64,000 nucleotides of DNA from Allacma fusca (lineage: Eukaryota; Arthropoda; Collembola; Symphypleona; Sminthuridae), in contig OX359247.1 of assembly GCA_947179485.1 (NCBI GenBank), positions 14,608,588-14,672,587 of the forward strand, read 5' to 3'. The notes under the pieces were generated by a model that searched no databases, had not been told where the DNA came from, and was given only the letters and a program-made list of their open reading frames with translations. Every line of letters begins with the position of its first letter. Positions within the stretch are counted from its first letter, which is position 1. Below are positions 22,708 to 59,606 of this stretch, in pieces. The translations under genes were made by a program, and so were the position numbers.

Positions 22708-24004
22708 TTACTCCCGTTCAACAAAATTTTTGTGAGAGCAAAAGTTAGACACTGCAGAATGAGATATGGAGATTTTGCCATTTTTAATTATCTTCCATTT
22801 ATTGACTTCCTCATCCAATTCCACGACAGCAACACCCCCATAAGGTACCGCAAATAAAGTCTGTAACATATCTTTATGAGTGGTTCTGGGAGGATGACCC
22901 AGTAGTTGCCGAGTTCCTACTTCCAGCGTAGAACCATGTGCAACGAGAAGTAAATCGTTGTCTGCAGATAGAATTAAATGAGTTAATATCACATAAGGAT
23001 TACATTAAGGTAAAAGCAGGTACTTTTAAACATTTTTCCCTTACCGGTCGATGCAATAAGACGATTAACGAGGTCATACGTCCGAGTGTAGTAGTTGGCA
23101 ACTTCCTCATCCACAACAAGATCCGACATTTTAGTGACCGGGTTGTAGGACGTGTCAATATTTTTAAAACCGTTTGCAAGGAGTTCTGGCGTAGTTAAGA
23201 AACTTGGGATTCCTTCCGAATACCATCCTGTCCACTCGAATAAATACGGCTCAATTTTGAGCAGCGAGTTAGACTTCATACCTAAGCAGTCAAGACATTA
23301 AATACTTATTAAACTTGCAATTACCCGGAAGAAATATCATGACTTTCCATATTATATCACTGTTTTCGCACAAAAACCAAACTTCCCATTACTCCATTAC
23401 CTTCTAACATTGCTGTAGCTGTCTGGATAGAACGGTACGCCGGTGATACAAATACTTCAAACCCCGGTCTGAGTATAGATTCTTCCAACAAACCCTTCCC
23501 TACTAGCTGACCTTGAAGGACTCCAACCTAGAGTAATTAATTAAATCAATACCATTACCGATAACATCATTTTCACATCTCCTTTTCACCGCATTACAAA
23601 GGCAAACCACAACTACCTGTGTCAGAGGCCCATCTTTATAAAATGACCTTGGAGCTCCAGCTCGTATGGGCAAACCATCAGGCATATTAAGATTGATTTT
23701 CCTGTACCGTCCTATACACAACAACAATTCAAAACGTCATGGCAACTGTGCATCCAGGATTCCAATCCTTACGTAATTCACCTTCACCAATCACCAACCA
23801 CATTGACAATACATACAATCCAAAGCCAATCTATAAATAGCCATTGACTGACACTCTAGCAAAATGTAAATTCACAAAAAAAAAACCCAACACAATATTT
23901 TCTGAAAAACCTTGATTATCGAAAGCCAAATCCAGCCAGTCGTTCATTCCAAACACATGGTCAACCCTTTCCCCATGTCGAACAATTACGATTCTTCGGA
24001 CCAT
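22708..24004 (-). CDS. UBASH3/ecdysteroid-phosphate phosphatase-like histidine phosphatase, copy B
   Basis: Five exons: 24004-23911, 23711-23617, 23527-23401, 23281-23045 and 22961-22708; 268 aa. Exon lengths 94, 95, 127 and 237 are exactly those of copy A, and the phases (1,0,1,1) agree; only the last exon differs (254 against 245). Core residues are kept: RHGERVD at 9-15, SPAYRS, LFEWTGWY and VAHGST. The first exon starts MVRRIVIVRHGERVD, again with no UBA or SH3 domain. The donor after exon 1 (CAAG then GTTTTT) is weak; I chose it because it gives the same exon length and phase as copy A. The pair is a tandem duplication old enough to have diverged clearly in sequence, probably with separate expression or substrate preference. 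Confidence 0.92.
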
Positions 24005-48623
<24,619 letters not shown>

Positions 48624-48718
48624 CATGCTATCAATTCACTGTTCAATTTTGTAATTTCCACTGGTCTTGGGGAATCTGTGCGATTTGTTTAGTAGTTAAA
48701 TTACATTCATTTTGAGAA

Positions 48719-48724
48719 AATAAA
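48719..48724 (+). terminator. poly(A) signal of RPB8
   Basis: AATAAA 96 bases past the RPB8 stop codon, the first canonical hexamer downstream. Confidence 0.55.
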
Positions 48725-51700
48725 TCGAAATTTTTGACTGATTTATTAAATGCCGTTGTACTGTATGATCAAACTATTCTTTATTACCAAATTCTGTGTT
48801 CCAGATATGTCTGGAGTTACATACAATTTATATGTAACTTTTTAGAGTATGCCAAACTGTAAGGCACAATTTCAGGCACAATATTTAGATTTTTTTGGTG
48901 AAAAAGCTTAAAACAAGGAACTCGGCATATTTCTCAGTAATAATAATTCCATCCGAGTAATCATGTATTGTAGACTTGAAAACTTATCACATTTGGTAGT
49001 GCCGTTTAGGAGACACTGACTGTTTGGCATAAATTGATTTTCTCGGCTAAATTCGAAACCATTTTGTTAGCTTTACTCGTTACCATTTAAAATTAACTCA
49101 CAAATTGAATAATTCTATTGTCATAAGGATTTCACTGAACTAATAATTCTATTGCCTCATAAAAGTTTAGAATATTTCTACCTTCAGGGATTTTATTTTT
49201 GAAATAGTGATTTAAAGAATTCAAATCTGGCCATAAATATGTCCACATACTGACTACACTATCAAAAATTAAAATTGCGCATTAAAGAGCTTCTTTGAAG
49301 GACATGTATGAAATGAATGCCATAAAAATTCAGTCCTGATATTTATATTAGACTTTCCTTACACAAGTTAAGGAATATAATGGAAGAGAACTATCAATCA
49401 AAATCAAGAGAGCTATATCGGTAAATAGTTTCATTATGGATAGTAGTAGCAAGTAGCAACTACTGTATAACTTGAAATCCCGTCAAACCTGTAGAGCAGT
49501 GTATTTATAAAATGTCTCTGAATTAAGTAATTGAAGTCTCATCTCGAATGGGAAAAATGAATTTGTAAGATACACAATAATTTTAAACAATGTGGTTACA
49601 TATTTGGCTACCCACACGCAGATGCAATTATTATCTACACTACAATTCATTGTATTCATTTCAGCTAGTCAACATTACAAAAGATTACTCACTCCAATGA
49701 CAGCTCAGATGATGTAAGACAGTTAACACAGCTAATTGTGAGATTGTATACGCTTTATTAGTTGTCAGTGGTGGTTTGACTGCTTATATAGCGTGATCTG
49801 GCAAGTCATGGGAGGGTGTAGAATTTCCCTTTAATCCACATTCACTATACAGTTTACTTTTTAGTCAAATGTTCGGAATTCCTCATCAACAATGTAGTGA
49901 AGAGCCTCTATGGAATTTTTAATGTGAAATTATTACTTATTTTAAGGCCAGTAGTGCCCATTGGCCACACAAGTCAGATAATCGATCTCTTGATCAGCTA
50001 CCCGAAAGTCCTTTGGATGCATTCACCATATGTAGTGATGATTTGTTTTTTTGATAAGACAATTCAAACAAGAATTCTGTACATAAATTAGACAGGCACG
50101 AAAAGTCAATTGATAGATAATAAATAATCTATAAATTGTTACTAAATTGGATCATTTATTAACAAGGCAATATATATAGCAAACATTGTAATTAATGAAG
50201 TAGCATTTACATAATTTCTTAATATGTTCTCGTTTCTAATTTCGTTCGTAATTTCTCAATATGTAGTTTCCTAATGTGTTCTTGTTGGCAAATTCAAATC
50301 ATCGTCAGTTTTTTCTGCAGGAAACCTGTTATAAATATTTAATCATGACAACCAAGTACATACACATCCATCCATATCTCTATCTATACGTATCTACTTT
50401 ATCCAACTTATTGTGAGGAGTGGGAAGTATCTACACATTGTACTGCAGACAAATGTTAGTTTTAGTGACTTATAACTCTTACACGAAGGCTAGCTCAAAT
50501 ATTTATTTGAAGCTAAATTCTCGTTTCATTTTTTTTTCTTACGATTTTTTAAGCTAGAGCAGTAGTAGCCTGAAACAATTGGCCTCAAAACAATTATTAG
50601 CAAAGAGCAATCTCCAACAATAGTTATTGTGTCGGCTATAAATAAAAACATTTTTACTGTTTGTTCTCACAGTCACCGTCATAAAGATCTAGAGTGAAAA
50701 TATGTACGTCAGCTTGACAAGTCATGCCCCTCTTGTTGACTTTTCCCACAGTTGTTTATAATAATATGCTCCGGTATTGCAATCCATTTATATAATTATG
50801 TTAATTAGTACCTCCGAATCTAACTATGTTGTAATGAAGGAGCTTCAAGAACTGGGTGATACAGTTCAATAAACATGTGAAACATAAAAAGGAACAAGTT
50901 TAAAAATTTTTTCGGTCGATCAAGGAAAACTTATTGGGAATCGAAGGTCTTGTCATACAATGTATAATGGCAGTCTCATGGTTTGTTGTGATAATTATTG
51001 AGCATAAATTCTAACATACAAAGACTTGTTTTGGAGCTTGGAGATATTGCCTTGTACATGCCAATTAAATTTGCTGGTACCAACCCTGAAATCTGACACA
51101 TTTTGGTTCTAGTACGAACCGTGCTATAGTTGATAAGGCGTTGCATCTTGATCTTGATGCTAAAGGTTAAACATTTAATCTTGCAGTACAGAAAAAAAAA
51201 TCACGAGTAAAAAGTCCTGTCGGTACGACGACAAAGCATACAAAAGATACCAATCTTTGTGACATGACGGGATTGATACGCGTATATACACTGTAGTGTG
51301 AGAAAGTCCATGTGTTATACCATCGGGGATTTTCACCCGAGGCTTCCAGCATGGCCACGTAGATATTACAAATCAATTATTATTATTTTTTGTTGTTCCT
51401 TATGCACATTTCCATGTTAACTATACCAATGCCATTGGGTGTTATCAACTTGTTTTGACATTCTGATTTCATTTCCAAATATTTTTCATGTTCGAATATG
51501 TCATAGGAGTGATAACAATATGACACTTAAGTCACATAAAACTGACAATTGGGAATCAAACTATATTACATAATAGAAAAAAACTGGCCTTTTTGGCCTT
51601 TTGATACTATGAGTCATCATAATGTCAAGAGACGTGCTAATTATATTCCTGCTAATTTACCGTTAACTCAGAGACACTCTGTAATAAATTGCAAAACTTA

Positions 51701-52260
51701 CTGAGATTGGCTCAAGTAAAGGAAACCAACTAACAGACATACATATTTTCCTATTATATTTCCCAACAAGGGAGTAGAGAGCACTTTTGTGAGCAAAGTC
51801 TTAGTTTTAAGAAGGAAGTTTACTCAAACTCATAAAATGAAATTTGATTACCCGGTAAAACCCCCACGTCAGACGAACATGATTCGGCAGCAAACCTCTC
51901 ACATATATAGTAAATAATAATTTCACATTCTCTTCATGATAGATAAGCAATTTGTTCATTGATTACCACCACTTACCATTAATTTTATTACCCTCAGCTG
52001 CGTCTTACACTACTTCCAGTTAATGAATCAAAGCAGAACGACGAAGAATAAAGTCATCACTTAACTATCTGTTCTGAGCTAAATTCACCGACGCATTGAA
52101 CTCAACTTGAACGGAATCCCGTAGTAGTAGCTCAAATAATTGAGCCTACGGTCCACTGATCAAGTCCATAAAATGTGCAAGTTGCAGCTTTTTTTTTGCC
52201 ATACAAATTATTAACACTGACAAAAAGCTGCACTTGCAACAAAAACCCATTCTTACACTA

Positions 52261-52262
<2 letters not shown>

Positions 52263-52314
<52 letters not shown>
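52263..52314. repeat. pure (TC)26 microsatellite
   Basis: 52 uninterrupted bases outside any gene. Confidence 0.97.
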
Positions 52315-52317
<3 letters not shown>

Positions 52318-54920
52318 TGATGGCCAGTAAAATATTTGCCTTAAAAAAGCGGAAATGATAGTAATTGCACGAGGCAAACACTCGATTCCCCTGAGTGCGG
52401 TGCACACCTCCTTGCTAATAATTATTATCTCAAAAAAAATTACTTTCTCCATTATTTGATTCAGTGCTAAAATGTTTCACATGCTCATCGATTTTTTTTT
52501 GAAAAAAAATACAGATTATAAAGACTATAGGGGATTACATGAGATATTGAGGTATATATGAGTTCAAGATATAATGGACAAGGATTACCTCTGTTTATTT
52601 TTTACCCATAAATCCTGTAATGAGCTTTCTTACACAGAACTCCCAGTTTTCACAACTTATTATTAGATAGATACTTTTTTTAAAGGCTGTATTATTGAAT
52701 AGCGTAGGGATATTGTAAAGGAACCTAGAGTCTACACATACCCAGTCGGCATAATACAGAAGTACTCATAGTACAAGAATGGACTCTCTTGCGAAATCAA
52801 ATCAATCTGTGTAGAAACAAGAGAACAAGCTAGCGGTGCATTTGTAAAATTTGTTGTAATTATTGTAATATCCATTGTTGGGTTTGTTGTAGTAATCTTG
52901 GGATTAGTAAGGTCTGAAAATTCTTTGTTTATTGAGCGATAAAGGGGAAAAACCCTTTCGGGTGTAGTCCCATTGATGTACCTACTGAGGAGCATAGCTG
53001 GAATTCAATGTTTTTTTTAAACAAAAAAGAACAGATGTGTGAATTCAAGTTCTCATGTTTTCCTTTCAGGCTCAATTACAATTATATATCATGCTGAGGT
53101 AAATCGTTGCACAATATCTATGTGACTATGTGGAAAGTTATGTATTTATGTGAACCCGTCCCATACTCAATCGAAGGAAATACCAATATAGGTATACTGT
53201 ATCTCCACATTTATTGCTCGTCATATTTTCCACGATTTGCGTCTTCCTCAGAAAAACCCTAATCAACCGTTATGCACAGGTTCCGCACTACTACTGGACT
53301 TTGTTTCTGACGCTTGTGCCGGTACCAATGTATAAACAATCACGGATGTGAGATTAAACGAATCTTGACATAGTCACTTTCTCCCCTTCGTACATGATTT
53401 GTAAATAGATAGGAGGGGAATGCAATAAATTTCCAATTATTTTACATTTAATTAGCTATGTATGCACAGAGGATCTCACCGCCTGGGTGTTGATTTGAAG
53501 GATTTTGGAAAGCGTGAGTTCATTTCAGAGCACAGTATGGAGTTCTAAAAACCAAAAACCACTGGTATTGATCGAGTGCATTTGAAATTGAATCTCAAAT
53601 GACGAAATCAGGGCAATAAAGTCTTGACATAATACAGTGCTCATTTTTTTCTACTCTGGCTCCAAAGGATTTATCAGATTGAAAAAGTTATTTAAGGACA
53701 ATACGCTATATTCACACTATGGAACCAACTGTAATAGTCAAGTGAGTGCACAATAGTAGTAGGACACAGCTCGGAAGGAATCTCCTGTATTTACATACAC
53801 AGGGAGTGGCATTTCGGAGATTTGGTCATTTTCCCTCTCTGGTCAAGCCTTTTGTTTGTGGAATCAAATCTGGGTCCTACTCCATGATGTGACTGGAGCA
53901 AACGGCCTACTTTTCTGCACCTAATCCAATGATGTCTTCTCTAATCGATAATATTCTCATTTTCGATGTAATTTTTTACTCTGTCCCAGTCAGGAAAACA
54001 GTGCATATATAAGACTGTGCCGAAAAAAAAGCTAACATCAAGAAACTATAGTATGCAGCTGGTCTTCACTTTATCTCTACATTCATCTCAATGACCAGAC
54101 ATCTTCCAGACAGCCTTTTGTCATAAGATTAAATTCCAGTTTCTCCTCTATCCAAGACCCAATGAATAGTGTGTGAGTTCAATGATGGACAAGAAGATCC
54201 GCCGGCCTTGCCTTTTGGCAACTGTATCAATCAATGTTGCTCACTCGTGCTTTCCTCCATTTTAGGGATTGGAATTCTACATGGATCCTACATATGTATG
54301 TCCCTCCATATATATATAGGACAGACGTAGGAAATAAACCAAGTGCCCAGAGCGCAGTCATCAGTAAATCATTAATTCAGGATTTTTTCTACTTTTGGAT
54401 CCACCACCGCAATAATTATCATACTTTGATGCTCTCATGCATAAATTGATTATGTGATGGATGCTAGATCATCTTCTCACACTGCAAGTGGATTAATGTT
54501 GATAAAAACTTCTGACTGACCATTCATTCCCACAATTCCCTACAACTATGGCAGGCTGGATTAGAGGAAGCCAAGTCATCTTTTGAAAGACGTAAAATAT
54601 TTAATTCCCTTTAATTGAAACTAGTTTCTCAATAATTAGAAACTTCACTATAAAAAAAATATTCTCCGCATTTAAAAGAAACGTTTACACTTCCATCCCC
54701 CTTGGAATCAAGTTTGCCAAATTTATTCCGACGAGTAGCTAATAGTGACATATTTTTTTTACTCCAAGTGATATAAGAAAAATAAGATGAGCAACGAACA
54801 AGATTTTTATTTAATTCTTTCCTGTTTCTAATTCACGTTACACTGAACTCTATAGTCCAATTACGGAGCATATATACATTTCCATGCGCTTGATGACATG
54901 CTTTAATTATTATATTCTAG

Positions 54921-54939
54921 CACACACACACACACACAC
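54921..54939. repeat. short (CA)n microsatellite
   Basis: About nine CA units, ending in CACT. Confidence 0.85.
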
Positions 54940-55872
54940 TCAAACAATGAACAATCATCATCATGTTTTGAACATTTTTCGCAAAATGTTACTACTACAA
55001 GCAGAACTATCCTATAAAGGGGCTTAATTATGTACGTGTAAACAAAATATTTCAACCATACTAAATGGATTCCTTGAAATGAGATGGCAGCACTGAGAGT
55101 CTCATGAATTGAAAAATACTTTCACATATTTATTTGAACAAGTTGCAAATGATTTGTTACCACCTGCCTTTTTGCACACACTTATTATTTAACACGAATG
55201 CTCAATGGCTTATTCATCTCAAGGAGGATTGTTATTGTTCCTCCGAGTTAATTACGTGCTTGCAGAAATAGTAATACAGAGTTGAGTCAACTACTGACTG
55301 TTAGCGTGGAAATACTTTGGCACCTTCTGTAACTCGTTTTAATACTTTCCTCCATGCATGTGTCCCCATGATTAGATAACAAAGCACCTGAGAAACAAAT
55401 ATTCATCTGGGATAATTGAAAACACTTCTCATCTCGTTTACAGTCCGTCCGTGCACCTCCAAGAATAATTGCAAATCTAAAATCTTCACAGGAAACTTCC
55501 CGTCTACTAGTAAATATACAGACTCCGTTGGGATAATAATAGCTGTGTAATGACACAAATAGAAACGGTGTCCGAGACAAAACAAGGTAGATACACCTTC
55601 TCTGTGCTGGTTGGTATGGCTCATATGATTGAGAGGAACGAAGGGAGCTTATAAATAAAGAACATGCCTAAATATTATTTTCAGGAAGGATACGCAATTA
55701 AAAGATAACTTTCTTCTTTCCCAATAACCAATAAACCTATTGAGTATTCCCTTGAATGCCTCACGTTTCCTTCCTTGCCAGCGCATAAGGACCTATGTAC
55801 ATGACTACAGTATTTGTATTGTCTCCGGCACACAAACGAAGGGAAGTTTTAAAAATATAAAATTGATTGCAC

Positions 55873-56553
55873 CTTGTTATTGTAAGGAGACGGTTGAGCA
55901 AAGATGATCTTCACTTTCTCCAAAGGGTTTACCCAAAATCCTGAAAATATGTCAATGGAAAATCCATTGTCATCATGAGAAGATGCTCGAAATAGGTTGA
56001 CAGTGACATTGAAACTTAGGAAAAGTAAAAGTGGTTGGATTTTATGCACTCACAATCAGAACAAATCATAATAACAAAACCCTTGCTGGCGACTGGTAGG
56101 TAACACGTCCCAATAACGTTCCAGTTATGTATTCTATAAAAATGTATCAAGTCCATAGGGCTCTTTATTCCCTCCAGTCCCAAAAACTTTCGATCGTTGG
56201 GAGTAAACAGACCAGAAGTAACTAAATGCTGACTTCGCACCGTCACGTACGACTGCTGTTTTGAGACTCCGATGCAAAATATATTGTCTATTTTAAAATA
56301 ATCCCATTATAGCTAACCTTACCAAAGGATAATGTGCAGGTCTCACAGTCTGAATTCCTTCCTTCCTTATAATAACCTTCTTTGAGAGTGTTTCCTTATT
56401 CACTGACTGAGAGGTCAGAAATAGTCACATTAGCTTTTATTTCACTTACTCTCCTACTGGGTAGCCCATATATTGGGACTCTATACAGCAGTGTAACTGT
56501 TTTTAAAGAAAGTTGTTTGCATGAATTTGATTGTTTACTAGGGAATTGTTTGC
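55873..56553 (-). other. weak candidate exons of an unrecognised minus-strand gene
   Basis: Four segments, 56553-56450, 56406-56323, 56255-56054 and 55985-55873, each open in one frame, join in phase. Three donors look good (AGA/GTAAGTG, TTG/GTAAGG, ATT/GTGAGTG). The product would be about 166 residues with no motif I know. Against it: one intron would be only 43 bases, one acceptor (TTTCGAG) is poor, other frames here are also partly open, and I have no start or stop. Treat it as a hypothesis only. Confidence 0.15.
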
Positions 56554-57419
56554 CTAAAAGCACTTAATACATTCAAAATCCCGAGTCAAATGAAAGTACT
56601 TACAGTTTATTTATGAGTTCCCAATTCGATTTACATTGCAATGTGGACATTGGTTTTGATAGACATATTCATTATGTGAAGGGATGCCTTGGAAATTGAG
56701 CTTTTATTCTTGTAAATCACCAGCTCTTTTCTTTCCAAACAACACCTTTTGCCTCTGCTCCAATTTTGATTTTATGTCCAAGGAAGGTGTAAATTTGAAA
56801 TCATATCAGTTTTTCCATTTAACTTTAGAAAATTGATGGGAAGGTTCTTATGAGAGAAGGTAACCTGACAAAAACTGAGAGAATTCTCTTTGTAGGGATC
56901 TGGTGTTTGTTGTTGTGGGCTATCCCATTGACGTACGCTTTCATTTCATTTCTTACAAACTATACCACTACAGTCTGACTACTACCTGTATGGATGTATC
57001 TATCTGTACGTGGATGTGAGAGAGGGGCAAGTTGCATGGTGAGGGGAGTCTCTGTAAAAGGCAGTATTTACTCAAGATAATATATGATTTGGAAGGATAG
57101 ATGGATGAGTAAAAAGAATTCAAGTGTCGATTTAAATAATGGTTCGATAAATGCTTATGCACAAGTTGTGATTCAGATTTGCTGGGGCTGGGGAAGTAAG
57201 TACAGTATCTCTGTAGGTATGATCATCCATGGGGCAAAACTCTGCAAAGGGAACTGGTCAGAGCATTAGCTCAGAACTCAAAGTTTGATTAACTTTGTCT
57301 ACTGTACTTGATCGGAGTATATGGAGAACCTCCACATCTCAGGTTACAGCAGGACATAATATAGTAGGAGCTAAACGGAGTGAGCACAATTAGATCCATC
57401 TGATCGTCATCGTGGGGTC

Positions 57420-57420
<1 letters not shown>

Positions 57421-57455
<35 letters not shown>
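57421..57455. repeat. (AG)n microsatellite
   Basis: 17 AG units, intergenic. Confidence 0.95.
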
Positions 57456-57458
<3 letters not shown>

Positions 57459-57888
57459 AAGGTTGGGCCGACAGTCTATGGGGAAATCTAAGAATTTACT
57501 TTGCATTGCAACTAGGGAGCCTGTATGTTCGTATATAGATACAGAGGCCCTGGTATGCATTCAAATGACTGCAGGTGTCTCTCATACCTGATGGACGGAC
57601 TACCTGTACGTATGTATGTAAGTACATGGGAGCACATGACTACTTATTACTTGAGAGGAAAAAAATAATAATAGAAGAAAGACAAAACAATACCTCCCGC
57701 TTCAACTGCTCACTTTTAACTACTCCTCAACAATAGTCAACTACAGGAGTATTACCACGGAGCTTTTTATTCATGTTATATGGATATACGAATGGTTATT
57801 AAAACTCATTCTAAATTGTATGCTCATCAGAATTATAAGACATAGAGAAGCAGAGCAAAGATGCGGGTGTATGCATACACACAATCTT

Positions 57889-57927
57889 ACACACACACAC
57901 ATACACAAACACACACACATACACACG
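57889..57927. repeat. (AC)n microsatellite
   Basis: AC repeats with AT and AA interruptions. Confidence 0.9.
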
Positions 57928-58098
57928 CTCTCTGGGACAGATATACCTACGAAGGGAACTCACCACGCAGGTAAATGTACACACCACACAGTCCTCTCTC
58001 AAGTACTGTAAGTCAGCACAAGGTAAGCAGACATGAAATGGAAATGAATACACAAGTATCTCCTATATAGAAGGAGTCAGATCGTACAACAATATCCA

Positions 58099-58122
58099 AG
58101 TCAGTCAGTCAGTCAGTCAGTA
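58099..58122. repeat. (AGTC)n microsatellite
   Basis: About five and a half AGTC units. Confidence 0.9.
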
Positions 58123-59255
58123 AGCAAGTCAGTATAGGAGAAAAAAAAATTCTCCCAACAGAAATGCACCAACCCCCTTATATATGAAGCTCCGTAGTGA
58201 AACCTGTGCCTGTAAAAAAGTAATCTCTTGAGAATTTTTCATTCACGATCTAAACTTTCAATCTGGTGTACCGTACTTGATTTCTGCTTCATCTGTATGC
58301 ATTTCCCCCCTTCAATTTCAGTTCTATAAAGTGACAGACATTTCCAGAGGATTTTCCAACTAGTGACACCTCACTCAGAGAGACGCTTCATTCTTATAAT
58401 AATTCCTCTGGAATTCCAGGGTTTTTCCCCCTAACATTTTCGTGACTTGTAGTTTCGCCTTTTTTCGGAGATTGTGATAGACGTTTGAGACTCAGAGACA
58501 AAAGTAAAAAAAAATACACTTTTTGTTAGGGAAAAAATATACCCTTAAGGTAGCAAAAAGCCTTTGCTGCAATTGTGCAGTGCGGGAAGAAGAACTTCCT
58601 ACACGACAGAGTGCTCTTGCCTGGAACTGAAGTGAAATGTGAATTGGATTTAATTACAGAGAGTAAAAAATAACATAAAAAAACTTGAGAGAGAGATAAA
58701 AGGGACATAATCAACGCGTGTGTTCATTCTTTGTGATCAGAGACACTACCGCTTTTTGAGACTAGAGAGTAGTATCATCCCCAGTCGTCTGCAAAAATTA
58801 AAGAAAGATTTCGGGAACCTGTATCTCAGCCCTTGAGGGAATCATGAACAATAGTTGATTACAATTGTAATCCAGAGGATTTATAGACACTATTCCCCCC
58901 CTCCCGAAACACTCAATAATATTATGTGATTTATGACAAGAACTGGAGTTAGTTCTTCTTTCTTCCTAGTGCTGTCTCCTTTTTGAAGCGTAATTCAATT
59001 CGGAAGAAACTGTCCTTGAAAACAAGAGCTCAGAACTGTGAAACTGGAACTCTAATTTTCATAATAGTTATTGAGACTGTAGGCTAAGACTAAACTTCTA
59101 CTGGGGATAGCGTTCCTTCATATAATCTGCATTCTGTCGAGGGACGGGTTAATTTGATTTGTTTTATTTTATAGGATAGAATTATTCACTCTGTAAAAGA
59201 GACCCTTTATTTTCCTCCTGCGACTTCATACTTGAGGGTATCAGAGTTCGCAAAG

Positions 59256-59602
59256 ATGGAGAAGAAAATGATTTTATTGCTTTTAGTACACTTAATGTTT
59301 CACATTGTGTCTTCATTAGATATCAGTATTAGTTCATCAGACAATAATAAATATAATTTAACGAGATCAAAAGTCGACGTCTCCGCAACGTCATCCACAG
59401 TGTCAACCCCCGTCGTTTCCATTTCAAATTCCCAATCCCAATCAAATTCCTACTCAATTAGTTCAAGTAACTACGCGAACAATGGCAGCAACTTTGCCCC
59501 ATCTCAACAGCAGCAACAACAAGCGCAACAGCATCTGCAAAATCAACAAGCACCTCAGTTCAGTGATGGAAATAATAGCAATGGAAATAATATGCGGAAT
59601 AA
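59256..59602 (+). CDS. first coding exon of a secreted Ser/Asn/Gln-rich protein
   Basis: The exon begins after an acceptor (TTTTATAG, ending 59174), has about 80 bases of leader, then ATG at 59256. The N-terminus MEKKMILLLLVHLMFHIVSS is a clear signal peptide (basic start, Leu-rich core, small residues before a likely cut near residue 19-20). Then follow a Ser/Thr-rich stretch with many Asn, a broken polyglutamine run (about residues 84-102) and an Asn/Gly-rich end. The exon ends AATAA before GTAAGT at 59603, a strong donor, in phase 2; reading through gives a stop three bases later. A phase-compatible acceptor lies at 62593-62594, and 62595-62670 would close the protein at 140 aa, but that second exon is speculative. 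I do not recognise the family. The composition suits an extracellular-matrix, cuticle or silk-like protein, or the disordered head of a larger secreted one. Confidence 0.6.
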
Positions 59603-59606
59603 GTAA

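Larger units (their letters stand above)
48624..59174. other. long stretch without a firm gene
   Basis: The first 100 bases are RPB8 3' untranslated sequence. The rest is AT-rich with microsatellites at 52263, 54921, 57421, 57889 and 58099. Several short minus-strand segments at 55.87-56.55 kb could be exons (see the separate low-confidence entry); otherwise no coding sequence is supported. Confidence 0.4.

Noticed and set aside
58099..58122. Regular 4-base repeat considered as an array of functional elements
   Set aside because: It is a plain tetranucleotide microsatellite; no spacer-repeat structure as in CRISPR, and the genome is eukaryotic.
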